Below, piece by piece: positions 41,200 to 49,655 of a stretch of 64,000 bases of DNA. The DNA is taken from assembly GCA_023393475.1 (NCBI GenBank), contig JAEWLC010000110.1, forward strand, positions 12,403 through 76,402, given 5' to 3'. Under the pieces are notes generated by a model that had not been told where the DNA came from, did no database searches, and worked only from the letters and a program-made list of their open reading frames with translations. A program made the position numbers and the translations under genes. Every line of letters starts with the position of its first letter. Position 1 is the stretch's first letter. This DNA comes from Pseudomonadota bacterium. Its GTDB lineage: Bacteria; Pseudomonadota; Alphaproteobacteria; Rhizobiales; Devosiaceae.

Positions 41200-41949
41200 A
41201 TGAGCTTTTTTCGCGATGTTTCGACCTCCTTCACCCGGGAGATGAAGCCCACCCTCGCCGATCCGTCGTGGATGGCGTTCGGGCTTGTGCAGCCGGTGCT
41301 GTACCTGGCTTTTTTCGTGCCGCTGCTCGATGTGGGCGGCAGCACGGCAGGGGCGCTGCAGTGGTTCGTGCCCGGCATGATCGTCATGCTGACCCTGTTC
41401 GGCACGGCCATGGTGGGCTGGAGCCTCACAGAGGAACTGATGTCGGGCGTGCTCGAGCGCTTTCTCGCCACCCCAATGAGCCGGCCGGCGCTGATCTTCG
41501 GGCGCTCGCTCAAGGAGATGTTCCCGCTCACCCTGCAGGCGCTGGCGCTGATCGTCCTCGCGTGGCCGTTCGGGCTGCAGCTGCACCCGATCCAGATGCT
41601 GTTCGGCCTCGCGTTGCTGGCCCTGTTCGGCGCGGGTGTTGCGGCACTATCCTATGCGCTGGCGATTGCGGCGCGGCACAATACCTCGCTGTTCTACATG
41701 GTCAGCCAGTCGGTGGCGCTGCCGCTGATGCTGCTCGGTGGCGTGCTGCTGCCGATCGAGAACGGGCCCAACTGGCTCTACATCGCCAGTCGCTTCAACC
41801 CGCTCAGCTATCTGGTCGAAGCCGAGCGGGCCCTGTTCGCCGGCGAGTTCCTCACCATGACCGTGCTGTGGGGCGTGCTGGTCGCACTGGCAACGGCGGC
41901 GCTCGGGCTTGGCGTCGGCGCGCGGGCGATCCGCAAGGCGAGCCTCTAG
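41200..41949 (+). CDS. DrrB-like ABC-2 type permease
   Basis: 249 residues with six hydrophobic segments. ABC-2 features include FVPGMIVMLTLFGTAMVGWSL, MSGVLERFLATPMSRPALIFGRSLKEM and the NPLSYLVEAERALFAG stretch near the C-terminus. It forms the membrane part of the exporter with the ATPase upstream, despite the 229-base repeat-filled gap. The ATG has GGAG eight bases upstream; the frame is open further upstream without support. Confidence 0.92.
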   Translation: MSFFRDVSTSFTREMKPTLADPSWMAFGLVQPVLYLAFFVPLLDVGGSTAGALQWFVPGMIVMLTLFGTAMVGWSLTEELMSGVLERFLATPMSRPALIFGRSLKEMFPLTLQALALIVLAWPFGLQLHPIQMLFGLALLALFGAGVAALSYALAIAARHNTSLFYMVSQSVALPLMLLGGVLLPIENGPNWLYIASRFNPLSYLVEAERALFAGEFLTMTVLWGVLVALATAALGLGVGARAIRKASL

Positions 41950-41952
41950 TCG

Positions 41953-41985
41953 TGATGGGGCGTGGGATTGACCCGCGCCCCATCA
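41953..41985 (+). terminator. Stable hairpin after the DrrB-like gene
   Basis: A 10-bp perfect stem (TGATGGGGCG with CGCCCCATCA), extendable by four more pairs, encloses an ATTGA loop four bases after the permease stop. No T tract follows, so it may act as an mRNA stabiliser or weak terminator rather than a full terminator before the UvrA-like gene. Confidence 0.55.
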
Positions 41986-42020
41986 GCCTATATTCAACCA
42001 CTTGGTAAAATAAGGACGCG

Positions 42021-44279
42021 ATGATGAGTTTGTATGGTTCGATCCAGATTCGCGGCGCGCGCGAGAACAACCTCAAGAATGTCTCGCTGGATATCCCTAA
42101 GCGGAAGATCACCGTGTTCACCGGCGTTTCGGGGTCGGGAAAGTCGTCGCTGGTGTTCGGCACCATCGCGGCCGAAAGCCAGCGGCTGATCAACGAGACC
42201 TATCCGACATTCGTGCAGCAGTTCATGCCGCATTACGGCCAGCCCGATGCCGACCTGCTCGAGAACATCTCGGCCGCCATCATCGTCGACCAGCAGCGGC
42301 TCGGTGGCAATTCGCGCTCGACGGTGGCGACGGTGACCGACGCGGCGCAGATGCTGCGCGTGATGTACTCGCGCGTCGCCGAGCCGCGGCTGGGCTCGCC
42401 CGGGCTCTATTCCTACAACGATCCGCGCGGCATGTGTCCGGATTGCGAAGGGATCGGGCAGGTCGCGGCAATGGACATGGCGGCGGTGATCGACGAGAGC
42501 AAGTCGCTCAACGAGGGCGCGCTGCTGCCCAAGGACTTTACGGTCGATAGCTGGTGGTGGGAGATCTACGCCAATTCCGGCCTTTTCGACATGGACAAGC
42601 CGATCGCGAAATACACCGCCGAGGAGCGGGAGAACCTGCTCAACCTCGACGACGGCCGCAAGATCAAGGTTGGCAAGATCGGGCTGACCTATGAGGGCGT
42701 GGTCGCCAAGCTGAAGAAGGGACTGGGGTCGAAGGACCCGGAATCGCTGCAGCCGCATGTGCGGCTCGAATACGAGAAGATCTTCACCCGCAGGCAGTGC
42801 CCCGCCTGCCACGGTGCGCGGCTCAACGCGGCGGCGCTCGGCAGCAAGGTTGAGGGGCGCAACATCGCCGAGCTGTCGGCCATGCAGGTGTCCGACCTCG
42901 CGCCGGTAATCCGGGCGATCGATGCACCCGAGATTCGGCCCATGGTCGAGGCCCTAGCCGCGCGGCTCGAGAACCTCGTCACCATCGGCCTCGGCTACCT
43001 CAGCCTCGACCGCGAAAGCTCGACGCTTTCCGGCGGCGAGAGCCAGCGGGTGAAGATGGTGCGGCATCTCGGCTCGTCACTGACCGACATCACCTATGTG
43101 TTCGACGAGCCGAGCGTAGGGCTCCATCCGCATGACGTCGGCAGACTGGCCGGGCTGATGACGCAGCTCCGCGACAAGGGCAACACCGTGCTGATCGTCG
43201 AGCACAAGCCCGACATGATCGCCATCGGCGACCACATCGTCGACATGGGCCCGTTCGCCGGCTCGAAGGGCGGCGAGATCGTCTACGAGGGTGACTACCA
43301 GGGCCTCCTCACCTCGAAGACGCTGACCGGTGAGCACATCACCAGGCACCAGCCGATCAAGACGAGCGTGCGGAAGGGCGACGGCACACTCGAGATCAGC
43401 AACGCGACGCTCAACAACCTCAAGGGCGTGTCGGTCTCCATCCCGCGCGGCGTGCTGACGGCGGTGAGCGGCGTCGCCGGGTCGGGCAAGAGCTCGCTGA
43501 TCCAGGGCAGCCTGCCGGTGGCCTATCCGGACACCATCATCATCGACCAGAACCTCGCGCGCGGCTCGCGCCGGTCGAACACCGCGACCTATACCGGCAT
43601 ACTCGATGCGGTGCGGAAGGCCTTCGCCAAGGCCACCGGCGAGGAAGCCTCGCTCTTCTCCGCCAACTCCAAAGGCGCCTGCCCGGACTGCAACGGGCTG
43701 GGCGTGATCTATACCGACCTCGCACATCTCGACCCGATGACCACCGTCTGCGAGACCTGCAACGGCAAACGTTTCACCGACGACGTGCTGCAGCACAAGC
43801 TGCGCGGCCGCTCGATCTCTGATGTCTACGAGATGCCGGTGGACGAGGCGGCTGCCTTCTTCACCGAGCCGGCGATCGCCAAGATCCTCAGGGGATTGGT
43901 CGATGTCGGGCTCGGTTATCTGACGCTGGGGCAGCCGCTTTCGACGCTCTCCGGCGGCGAGCGGCAGCGGCTGAAGCTCGCCGCGGAACTCGGCAAATCG
44001 GGCAACATCTACGTGCTAGACGAGCCGACGACCGGGCTCCACATGAACGATGTGGATACGCTGATCGGGCTCTTCGACCGGCTGGTCGACGCGGGCTCCA
44101 CCGTCATCGTCATCGAGCACAATCTCGATGTGATCTCGCGCTCCGACTGGGTGATCGACCTCGGACCGGGTGCCGGCCATGACGGCGGCACGGTGGTGTT
44201 CGAGGGCACGCCGGCGGAGCTGGTGGAGGCGAAGGGCTCGCTGACCGGCAAGTTCCTCGCGGGCCGCATTCGTTCCTAG
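42021..44279 (+). CDS. UvrA-like ABC ATPase of the DrrC/UvrA2 drug-resistance class
   Basis: 752 residues, against about 940 for repair UvrA. Two UvrA-type ATPase modules are present: Walker A GVSGSGKSS and GVAGSGKSS, signatures STLSGGESQRVKM and STLSGGERQRLKL, Walker B VFDEPSVGL and VLDEPTTGL. Zinc modules remain as CPDCEGIG, CPACHGAR, CPDCNGLG and CETCNGKR. The missing length corresponds to the UvrB-interaction region, as in DrrC of anthracycline producers. Its place after DrrA/DrrB-like genes supports a self-protection role against a DNA-intercalating drug, by displacing it from DNA (inference). AAGGA precedes the double ATG start. Confidence 0.9.
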   Translation: MMSLYGSIQIRGARENNLKNVSLDIPKRKITVFTGVSGSGKSSLVFGTIAAESQRLINETYPTFVQQFMPHYGQPDADLLENISAAIIVDQQRLGGNSRSTVATVTDAAQMLRVMYSRVAEPRLGSPGLYSYNDPRGMCPDCEGIGQVAAMDMAAVIDESKSLNEGALLPKDFTVDSWWWEIYANSGLFDMDKPIAKYTAEERENLLNLDDGRKIKVGKIGLTYEGVVAKLKKGLGSKDPESLQPHVRLEYEKIFTRRQCPACHGARLNAAALGSKVEGRNIAELSAMQVSDLAPVIRAIDAPEIRPMVEALAARLENLVTIGLGYLSLDRESSTLSGGESQRVKMVRHLGSSLTDITYVFDEPSVGLHPHDVGRLAGLMTQLRDKGNTVLIVEHKPDMIAIGDHIVDMGPFAGSKGGEIVYEGDYQGLLTSKTLTGEHITRHQPIKTSVRKGDGTLEISNATLNNLKGVSVSIPRGVLTAVSGVAGSGKSSLIQGSLPVAYPDTIIIDQNLARGSRRSNTATYTGILDAVRKAFAKATGEEASLFSANSKGACPDCNGLGVIYTDLAHLDPMTTVCETCNGKRFTDDVLQHKLRGRSISDVYEMPVDEAAAFFTEPAIAKILRGLVDVGLGYLTLGQPLSTLSGGERQRLKLAAELGKSGNIYVLDEPTTGLHMNDVDTLIGLFDRLVDAGSTVIVIEHNLDVISRSDWVIDLGPGAGHDGGTVVFEGTPAELVEAKGSLTGKFLAGRIRS

Positions 44280-44387
44280 CCCTTCAACCACACCGGCGGT
44301 GAAAGGGCGGCTCCGGCCGGCCTTCCATCCCCCTTCCGCGCACCCGGCCGAGGGTCTACGGTCGCCGCCGCATGCGTGGAGGGAATC

Positions 44388-45431
44388 ATGGATTACAGAT
44401 TGCTCGGCCGGTCCGGCCTCAAGGTATCGTCGCTGTCGATCGGCTCGGTGACGTTCGGCAATGACGGCTCGTGGGGCGAAACCGAACTCAAGGACGCGCA
44501 GCACCAGATCGACCTCTGCCTCGATCACGGGGTCAACCTGATCGACACCGCCAACGTCTACAATGCGGGCAAGTCCGAAAGCATGATCGGCGAAGCCCTC
44601 GTCGATGGGCGTCGCGACCGGCTGCTGATCTCCACCAAGGTGCGCTTTTCCACCGGCCAGGGGCCGAACGACCGCGGCCTCAGCCGCTGGCACATCATTC
44701 GCGAATGCGAGAACTCGCTCAAGCGGCTGAAGACCGATGTCATCGACATCTATCACGTGCATGAGTGGGACGGGCAGACGCCGCTCGAGGAGACGGTCGA
44801 GGCGCTCGATACGCTGGTGAAGCAGGGCAAGATCCGCTACGCCGCCTCGTCGAACTTTTCGGCCTGGCACCTGATGAAGGCGCTCTCCATCGCCGATGCA
44901 GCGCACTACCAGCGTTTCGTTGCCCAGCAGATCCACTACACGCTCTACTCGCGCGAAGCCGAGTTCGAACTGGTGCCGCTCGGGCTCGACCAGGGCGTGG
45001 GCATCCTCGTCTGGTCGCCGCTGGCCGGCGGCTGGCTCTCGGGCAAGTACACCCGCAACACCAGGCCCGACAGCGGTCGGCAGGTGACGGGCTTCAGGGA
45101 GCCGCCGATCTACGATGCGGGCCGGCTCTGGGACATCGTCGATGTCATCAACGAGGTGGCTGCGGAGCATGGCGTCTCTGGCGCGCAGGTGTCGCTCGCC
45201 TGGCTGCTGCAAAGGCCCTTGGTAGCCTCGGTGATCATCGGCGGTCGCAGCACGGCGCAGTTCGAGGACAACCTGAAGGCCGCCGAACTGAAGCTTACAG
45301 CCGACCAGGTCGCCCGCCTCGACAAGGTGAGCCAGCCGAACCTCATCTACCCCTACTGGCACCAGAGCTTCACCGCGCAGGACCGGCTCGGGGCGGCCGA
45401 CCTCGCGCTGCACAAGCCGTATATGGACTGA
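44388..45431 (+). CDS. Aldo/keto reductase (voltage-gated K channel beta-subunit-like)
   Basis: 347 residues from the ATG at 44388 with GGAGGG upstream. AKR catalytic residues are visible: Asp in LIDTANVYNAGKSE with Tyr in the same loop, Lys in LLISTKVRFS and His in IDIYHVHEWD. The C-terminal cofactor segment VASVIIGGRSTAQFEDNLKAAELKL binds NADPH. It reduces aldehydes or ketones; substrate unknown. It lies 108 bases after the UvrA-like gene and may be co-transcribed, but is closed by its own hairpin. Confidence 0.9.
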   Translation: MDYRLLGRSGLKVSSLSIGSVTFGNDGSWGETELKDAQHQIDLCLDHGVNLIDTANVYNAGKSESMIGEALVDGRRDRLLISTKVRFSTGQGPNDRGLSRWHIIRECENSLKRLKTDVIDIYHVHEWDGQTPLEETVEALDTLVKQGKIRYAASSNFSAWHLMKALSIADAAHYQRFVAQQIHYTLYSREAEFELVPLGLDQGVGILVWSPLAGGWLSGKYTRNTRPDSGRQVTGFREPPIYDAGRLWDIVDVINEVAAEHGVSGAQVSLAWLLQRPLVASVIIGGRSTAQFEDNLKAAELKLTADQVARLDKVSQPNLIYPYWHQSFTAQDRLGAADLALHKPYMD

Positions 45432-45437
45432 CGCGAA

Positions 45438-45471
45438 GCGGCAGCGCGACCCTGGGCGGTGGCGCTGCCGC
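45438..45471 (+). terminator. Hairpin terminator candidate after the aldo/keto reductase gene
   Basis: A perfect 10-bp stem GCGGCAGCGC/GCGCTGCCGC encloses a 14-base loop seven bases past the stop. There is no clear T tract. The remaining region to 45648 holds a GC-rich stretch with a CCCGGGTTTTTTCCGGG palindrome (around 45556-45572) and no supported gene. Confidence 0.6.
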
Positions 45472-45648
45472 AACACCCTCTTGTGACACAGCTTAAGCCC
45501 ACATAAACCGGCCACATTTACCCTCGATAGCCGATGGGGACCGCGCTGGCCGGGGGCCCGGGTTTTTTCCGGGTTGGCTTGGGATGGCGAGACGGTCGGA
45601 TCGCCCCATGGCGTCCGAATTGCCCCTAGGGACAACGCCGGACACGCC

Positions 45649-47817
45649 ATGCGCAAGAAGAACGCCGGGGCCCTGTTTATGGACTTTCAGATTTCACCGG
45701 ACGACCGTGTCGGAGCGACGCCGAAAAAGGGCTCGCGTTCGCCGCGCAGTGCGCCCGCCAAGGCGGCCCGCGGTGCCCGTGTGGAGCCAGGTTTCGACGA
45801 CAGCGCCGTCTATGTCGATGACGAGCGCAGCGCCCGTGCGCCCAAGGGCAAGCAGCCGCGCGGCAAGGCCACCAAGGCCAGGTCCGGCCGCGGCCGCCGG
45901 CGCGAGAAGAAGCCGCTGACGCTGTTCGGCGTCATCTGGAAGCTGTTCTCGTGGCTGTTCATCCTCGGCATCTGGGCCGGCGTCGCTGCGGCCGGCATCA
46001 TCATCTACTACGCCGTGCAGCTCCCTTCGTCCGAAACCTGGAAGGTGCCGGACCGGGCTGCCAATATCCGCATCGTTGCCGCCAACGGCCAGCTGATTTC
46101 GAACCGCGGCAAGTCCGGCGGCGAGGCGGTGAACCTGCGCGAGCTGCCCTACTACGTGCCGGCGGCGTTCGTCGCCATCGAAGACCGGCGCTTCTACGAC
46201 CATTTTGGCGTCGACGTGGTCGGCCTCGCGTCGGTGGCGTTCGAGTCGATCCAGGCGGGCGAGGTTACCCGCGGTGCCTCGACCATCACCCAGCAGGTGG
46301 CCAAGAACCTGTTCCTCACGCCCGACCAGACGCTGGGCCGCAAGGTGCAGGAAGCGCTGCTCGCCGTCTGGCTCGAGCAGAACTACTCGAAGGACGACAT
46401 CCTCGATCTCTACCTCAACCGCATGTATTTCGGCCACGAGCGCTACGGCATCGAGGCGGCGGCTCAATTCTATTTCGGCAAGTCTGCGCGCAACCTGTCG
46501 CTGAGCGAAGCCGCCATCCTGGCCGGTTCGCTGCAGGCCCCCTCGCGGCTCAATCCGCGCGGCGATACGGCCCGGGTGCAGGCGCGCCAGCAGCTCGTGC
46601 TGAACGCCATGGCCAAAGAAGGCTACATCAACGCCAACGAGGCCAAGGCCGCGGCGATCGATCCGAGCCAGACCATCCGGACCAAGGTGACGGGCGGCGA
46701 ATCCTATGTCGCCGACTGGGTCGAGAGCCTGATGACGGCCTATCTGGGCGACGTGAAGGAGGACGTGATCGTCCACACCACGATCAACTGGGACCTGCAG
46801 AAGGAAGCCGAGTTCGTGGTCAAGGAAGCGGTGGCCAATTCCGGCAAGGAGAAGGGCTTCACCCAGGGCGCCATGGTCGCCATGGACGTCGATGGTTCGG
46901 TTCGAGCCCTCGTCGGCGGCGTCGACTACCAGAAGAGCCAGTTCAACCGCGCCGTCACCGCGCGCCGGCAGCCTGGCTCGGCCTTCAAGCCCTTCGTTTA
47001 CCTCGCCGGCATGGAAAAGGGCTACACGCCTGACACCGTCGCCAATGACGGTCCGATCGACATCAATGGCTGGCAGCCGCAGAACGCCGACGGCAAGTAT
47101 GGTGGCGAGATGACGCTGCGCACCGCGCTGGCGCTGTCGCGCAACACGGTCTCGGCGTTGCTCGCCAACGATGTCGGGCCCGACAAGGTGGTCGAGGCCG
47201 CGATGCGGATGGGCATTTCCTCGCCGCTGCAGGCAGTGCCCTCGATCGCGCTCGGCACGCAGGAAGTCTCGCTGCTCGAGCTCACTGCGGCCTATGCGCC
47301 CTTCGCCAATGGCGGCATCGGCGTCATCGCCAATGTCATCACCCGCATCGAAACGGCCGACGGCAAGGTGCTGTACGACGCCGTGGCGGCCGGTCCGGGC
47401 CGGGTGATCGAGCCCAATATCGTGGCCGAGATGAACGACATGCTGCACGCCGCCGTCGAGATCGGCACCGGCAAGCGGGCCCAGCTCAACGGCTGGCCGA
47501 TGGCCGGCAAGACCGGCACCTCGCAGAAGGCCCGCGACGCGCTGTTCGTCGGCTACACCTCGCGCATGGTGGCCGGTGTCTGGCTCGGCAACGACGACGA
47601 CGTCGGCACCAAACTCTCGGGCGGCAACGTGCCGGTCGATATCTGGAGCCAGTTCATGACCAAGGCCCATGAGGGCATTCCGGTGGCCGAACTGCCGGGC
47701 GGAGCGAGCGAGGCGGGGCTGAACCAGGCGCAACTGCAGCCGATGGAACAGCCGCCGGTCGAGCGGCCGAAGCGGACGCTGGTCGACCTCTTGGGCGACA
47801 TTTTCGGCGGGGACTGA
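45649..47817 (+). CDS. Class A penicillin-binding protein (PBP1-type glycosyltransferase/transpeptidase)
   Basis: About 722 residues from the ATG at 45649. A basic, low-complexity cytoplasmic tail of about 95 residues is followed by one transmembrane helix (WLFILGIWAGVAAAGIIIYY). The glycosyltransferase domain has EDRRFYDHFGVD and GASTITQQVAKNLFL. The transpeptidase domain has SxxK in PGSAFKPFVYLAG, SxN in LSRNTVSALL and KTG in AGKTGTSQ. It polymerises and cross-links peptidoglycan. The frame is open back to 45574, and an ATG at 45679 also exists; no start has a convincing ribosome site, so the N-terminus is uncertain. Confidence 0.93.
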   Translation: MRKKNAGALFMDFQISPDDRVGATPKKGSRSPRSAPAKAARGARVEPGFDDSAVYVDDERSARAPKGKQPRGKATKARSGRGRRREKKPLTLFGVIWKLFSWLFILGIWAGVAAAGIIIYYAVQLPSSETWKVPDRAANIRIVAANGQLISNRGKSGGEAVNLRELPYYVPAAFVAIEDRRFYDHFGVDVVGLASVAFESIQAGEVTRGASTITQQVAKNLFLTPDQTLGRKVQEALLAVWLEQNYSKDDILDLYLNRMYFGHERYGIEAAAQFYFGKSARNLSLSEAAILAGSLQAPSRLNPRGDTARVQARQQLVLNAMAKEGYINANEAKAAAIDPSQTIRTKVTGGESYVADWVESLMTAYLGDVKEDVIVHTTINWDLQKEAEFVVKEAVANSGKEKGFTQGAMVAMDVDGSVRALVGGVDYQKSQFNRAVTARRQPGSAFKPFVYLAGMEKGYTPDTVANDGPIDINGWQPQNADGKYGGEMTLRTALALSRNTVSALLANDVGPDKVVEAAMRMGISSPLQAVPSIALGTQEVSLLELTAAYAPFANGGIGVIANVITRIETADGKVLYDAVAAGPGRVIEPNIVAEMNDMLHAAVEIGTGKRAQLNGWPMAGKTGTSQKARDALFVGYTSRMVAGVWLGNDDDVGTKLSGGNVPVDIWSQFMTKAHEGIPVAELPGGASEAGLNQAQLQPMEQPPVERPKRTLVDLLGDIFGGD

Positions 47818-47834
47818 CCCCGACTGGAGGGCAC

Positions 47835-48209
47835 ATGCGAAGCCTGACAGGGGCCGCTCTCGCCGCAACGCTGTTGCTCTCCACCATGCCCGGCGCGCTG
47901 GCCTACACGGCCGTCGCGGTGTCCGACAGCCGGGCCTATGGCTACTGCAACAACATGCAGTCGCTCGGCGAAGCCGGTGACTGCGCCATGCGCTACTGCC
48001 AGCAGAGTGCCACCGATCCGCAGACCTGCGTCGTGGGATTCCAGAGCGAGCCGACAGGCAATTATGCGCTGGCCATCGGCGATGGCGGCTGGGGCGCGGC
48101 GATGGGCCAGAGCCAGGCCGAGGCGGATCGCGATGCGCTCGGCTATTGCGGGCAGCCGGGCTGCGTCGTCGTCGCGCGCTGGACCGAGGGGATCGTCAGG
48201 GGCGAATAA
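47835..48209 (+). CDS. Exported DUF4189 protein
   Basis: 124 residues with a Sec signal peptide (LTGAALAATLLLSTMPGALAYTA) and GGAGGG before the ATG, 17 bases after the PBP stop. The mature part has the DUF4189 layout: AVAVSDSRAYGYCNN, six cysteines in pairs (GDCAMRYCQ, CVVGF, YCGQPGC) and GWGAAMGQSQAEADRDALGYC. DUF4189 proteins are periplasmic and of unknown function. Co-transcription with the PBP gene hints at an envelope role. Confidence 0.85.
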   Translation: MRSLTGAALAATLLLSTMPGALAYTAVAVSDSRAYGYCNNMQSLGEAGDCAMRYCQQSATDPQTCVVGFQSEPTGNYALAIGDGGWGAAMGQSQAEADRDALGYCGQPGCVVVARWTEGIVRGE

Positions 48210-48213
48210 GCCC

Positions 48214-48960
48214 CTAGTCCGCCAACCCGTATCCCATCAGCACCTTGCCATGGGCCTTGAGCCAGGCCTTGCCCTTTTCCATGTCCGGCAGGGCGTGCGA
48301 CACGCTGCGCCAGAAGCTCGGCGAATGGTTCATGTGGACGAGGTGGGCGACTTCGTGGGCGGCCACGTAGTCGAGGACGAAGGGCGGCGCGAGGATCAGG
48401 CGCCAGTTGTAGTTGAGTTTGCCCGACGAGGAGCAGGAGCCCCAGCGCGTCGACTGGCTGCGCATGGCCACCGACTTGACCTCGACCCCGAGCGTGGCGG
48501 CATGGACATCGGAACGCTCGGCGAGGTCGCGCTGCGCCTCCGCCTTCAGCCATTCGGTCAGCCGGCGCGGTATATGCGCCGCTTCGCCCGGAACCAGCAG
48601 CGACAGTTCGCCATCGATCTCGGAAACCTCCACCCTGCCGCGCAGGCGTCCGGTGGCATGGATGCGGTGCGGCACGCCGCGCAGCGGCACCATTTCCCCA
48701 TCCGCAAAGGCGGTGCTCGGCGCGCTGCGCTTGACCCGCGCCGCCAGCCAGCCGCGATGGCGCTCGAGGAATGCCTCGGCCTCGGGCCAGCGCCCGGTAC
48801 GGGGCAGGGTCAGCACCGGGTTGCCGTGATGCGGAACCGTCAGCCGGTAGCTGCGGGCGCGCTCGCTCACCTTGACGGAGATCTCGACCGGCTTGCCGTC
48901 GAGGACCAGCGACGTGGTCGCCGGAACCTTGGGAGAGCGGGACGGGAAAAGGAAGTTCAT
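48214..48960 (-). CDS. YgjP-like (DUF45, M48-related) metallopeptidase
   Basis: 248 residues from the ATG at 48960. The zinc site HEVAHLVHMNHSPSFW gives HExxH plus a downstream His. Other family signatures are RSQSTRWGSCSSSGKLNYNWRLILAP and the N-terminal RSYRLTVPHHGNPVLTLP. It is a soluble cytoplasmic WLM/SprT-like peptidase whose substrate is unknown. It converges on the DUF4189 gene only five bases away. Confidence 0.9.
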   Translation of the reverse strand: MNFLFPSRSPKVPATTSLVLDGKPVEISVKVSERARSYRLTVPHHGNPVLTLPRTGRWPEAEAFLERHRGWLAARVKRSAPSTAFADGEMVPLRGVPHRIHATGRLRGRVEVSEIDGELSLLVPGEAAHIPRRLTEWLKAEAQRDLAERSDVHAATLGVEVKSVAMRSQSTRWGSCSSSGKLNYNWRLILAPPFVLDYVAAHEVAHLVHMNHSPSFWRSVSHALPDMEKGKAWLKAHGKVLMGYGLAD

Positions 48961-48998
48961 GGGCCGATCATCGCCGATTCGAGCCAAATCCCGACGAC

Positions 48999-49023
48999 AA
49001 AAAAAGCGCCCCCGAAGGAGCGC
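48999..49023 (-). terminator. Rho-independent terminator of the DUF2852 gene
   Basis: On the minus strand the stem GCGCTCC/GGGGCGC with TTCG tetraloop is followed by seven T residues. It lies about 30 bases past the DUF2852 stop and 38 before the metallopeptidase ATG. Confidence 0.92.
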
Positions 49024-49051
49024 CCAGTCGTCAGGAGGAGGGTTGGCAGAA

Positions 49052-49501
49052 CTAGACGTTCTGCCCGTTGTTGTCGGAGCCGCCATAGTTCGGGCGGTTG
49101 CCGTTGCGGTCGCGCATGAAGCGGTCGAACTCTTCGCGATCCTTGGCCATACGGAGATTGCGCATGTACTCGTGGAAGGCGTTGACCTCTTCATCGAGCC
49201 GGCGGCGCTCCTCTTCGAGCCGGCGCAGCTGCTCGGTGCGGTAGTCGTCGAAGGCGGCATTGCCGCTCGAGTGGTGGAAGCCGCCGCGGAAACCGTGGCC
49301 GCGCGAGCCGCAGTTCTTCTCGGCCCAGTTGCGGGAACGGTTGACGAACCCCTGGGCCTTCTCGGCGGAACCACCGAACATCTCGCCCCACAGGATGTAG
49401 GCGAGGGCAGCGAGGCCGAGCGGCCACCACACGACAAAGCCCAGCACCATCAAGGCGATGGTGAGCGGGCCCCATTGCGGCTTGATAATCGCAGTATTCA
49501 T
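49052..49501 (-). CDS. DUF2852 inner-membrane protein
   Basis: 149 residues with AAGGGAG upstream. The N-terminal half has one hydrophobic segment (LTIALMVLGFVVWWPLGLAALAYILWG), then a basic linker. A charged helical region with the signature FHHSSGNAAFDDYRTEQLRRLEEERRRLDEE and FHEYMRNLRMAKDREEFDRFM follows. This pattern is the alphaproteobacterial DUF2852 family; function unknown. It stands alone, divergent from the RegB-like kinase. Confidence 0.9.
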   Translation of the reverse strand: MNTAIIKPQWGPLTIALMVLGFVVWWPLGLAALAYILWGEMFGGSAEKAQGFVNRSRNWAEKNCGSRGHGFRGGFHHSSGNAAFDDYRTEQLRRLEEERRRLDEEVNAFHEYMRNLRMAKDREEFDRFMRDRNGNRPNYGGSDNNGQNV

Positions 49502-49655
49502 TGGGCTTCTCCCTTAGGGAACTTTCAGTCACGAACAGCAGCGATGTGGTCCATCCCGTGGGGGTATCAAGCGTTCGCTCACGCATTTTTGCCCTTGAAA
49601 TGGCGTGCTAGACTTCCCAAGCGGGCGGCAGGGGCTGCCCGGAAAGGACATCTTC

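Noticed and set aside
45694..47868. A long minus-strand open frame opposite the PBP gene
   Set aside because: The plus strand carries complete glycosyltransferase and transpeptidase motifs; the antisense product shows none and runs past the gene end.
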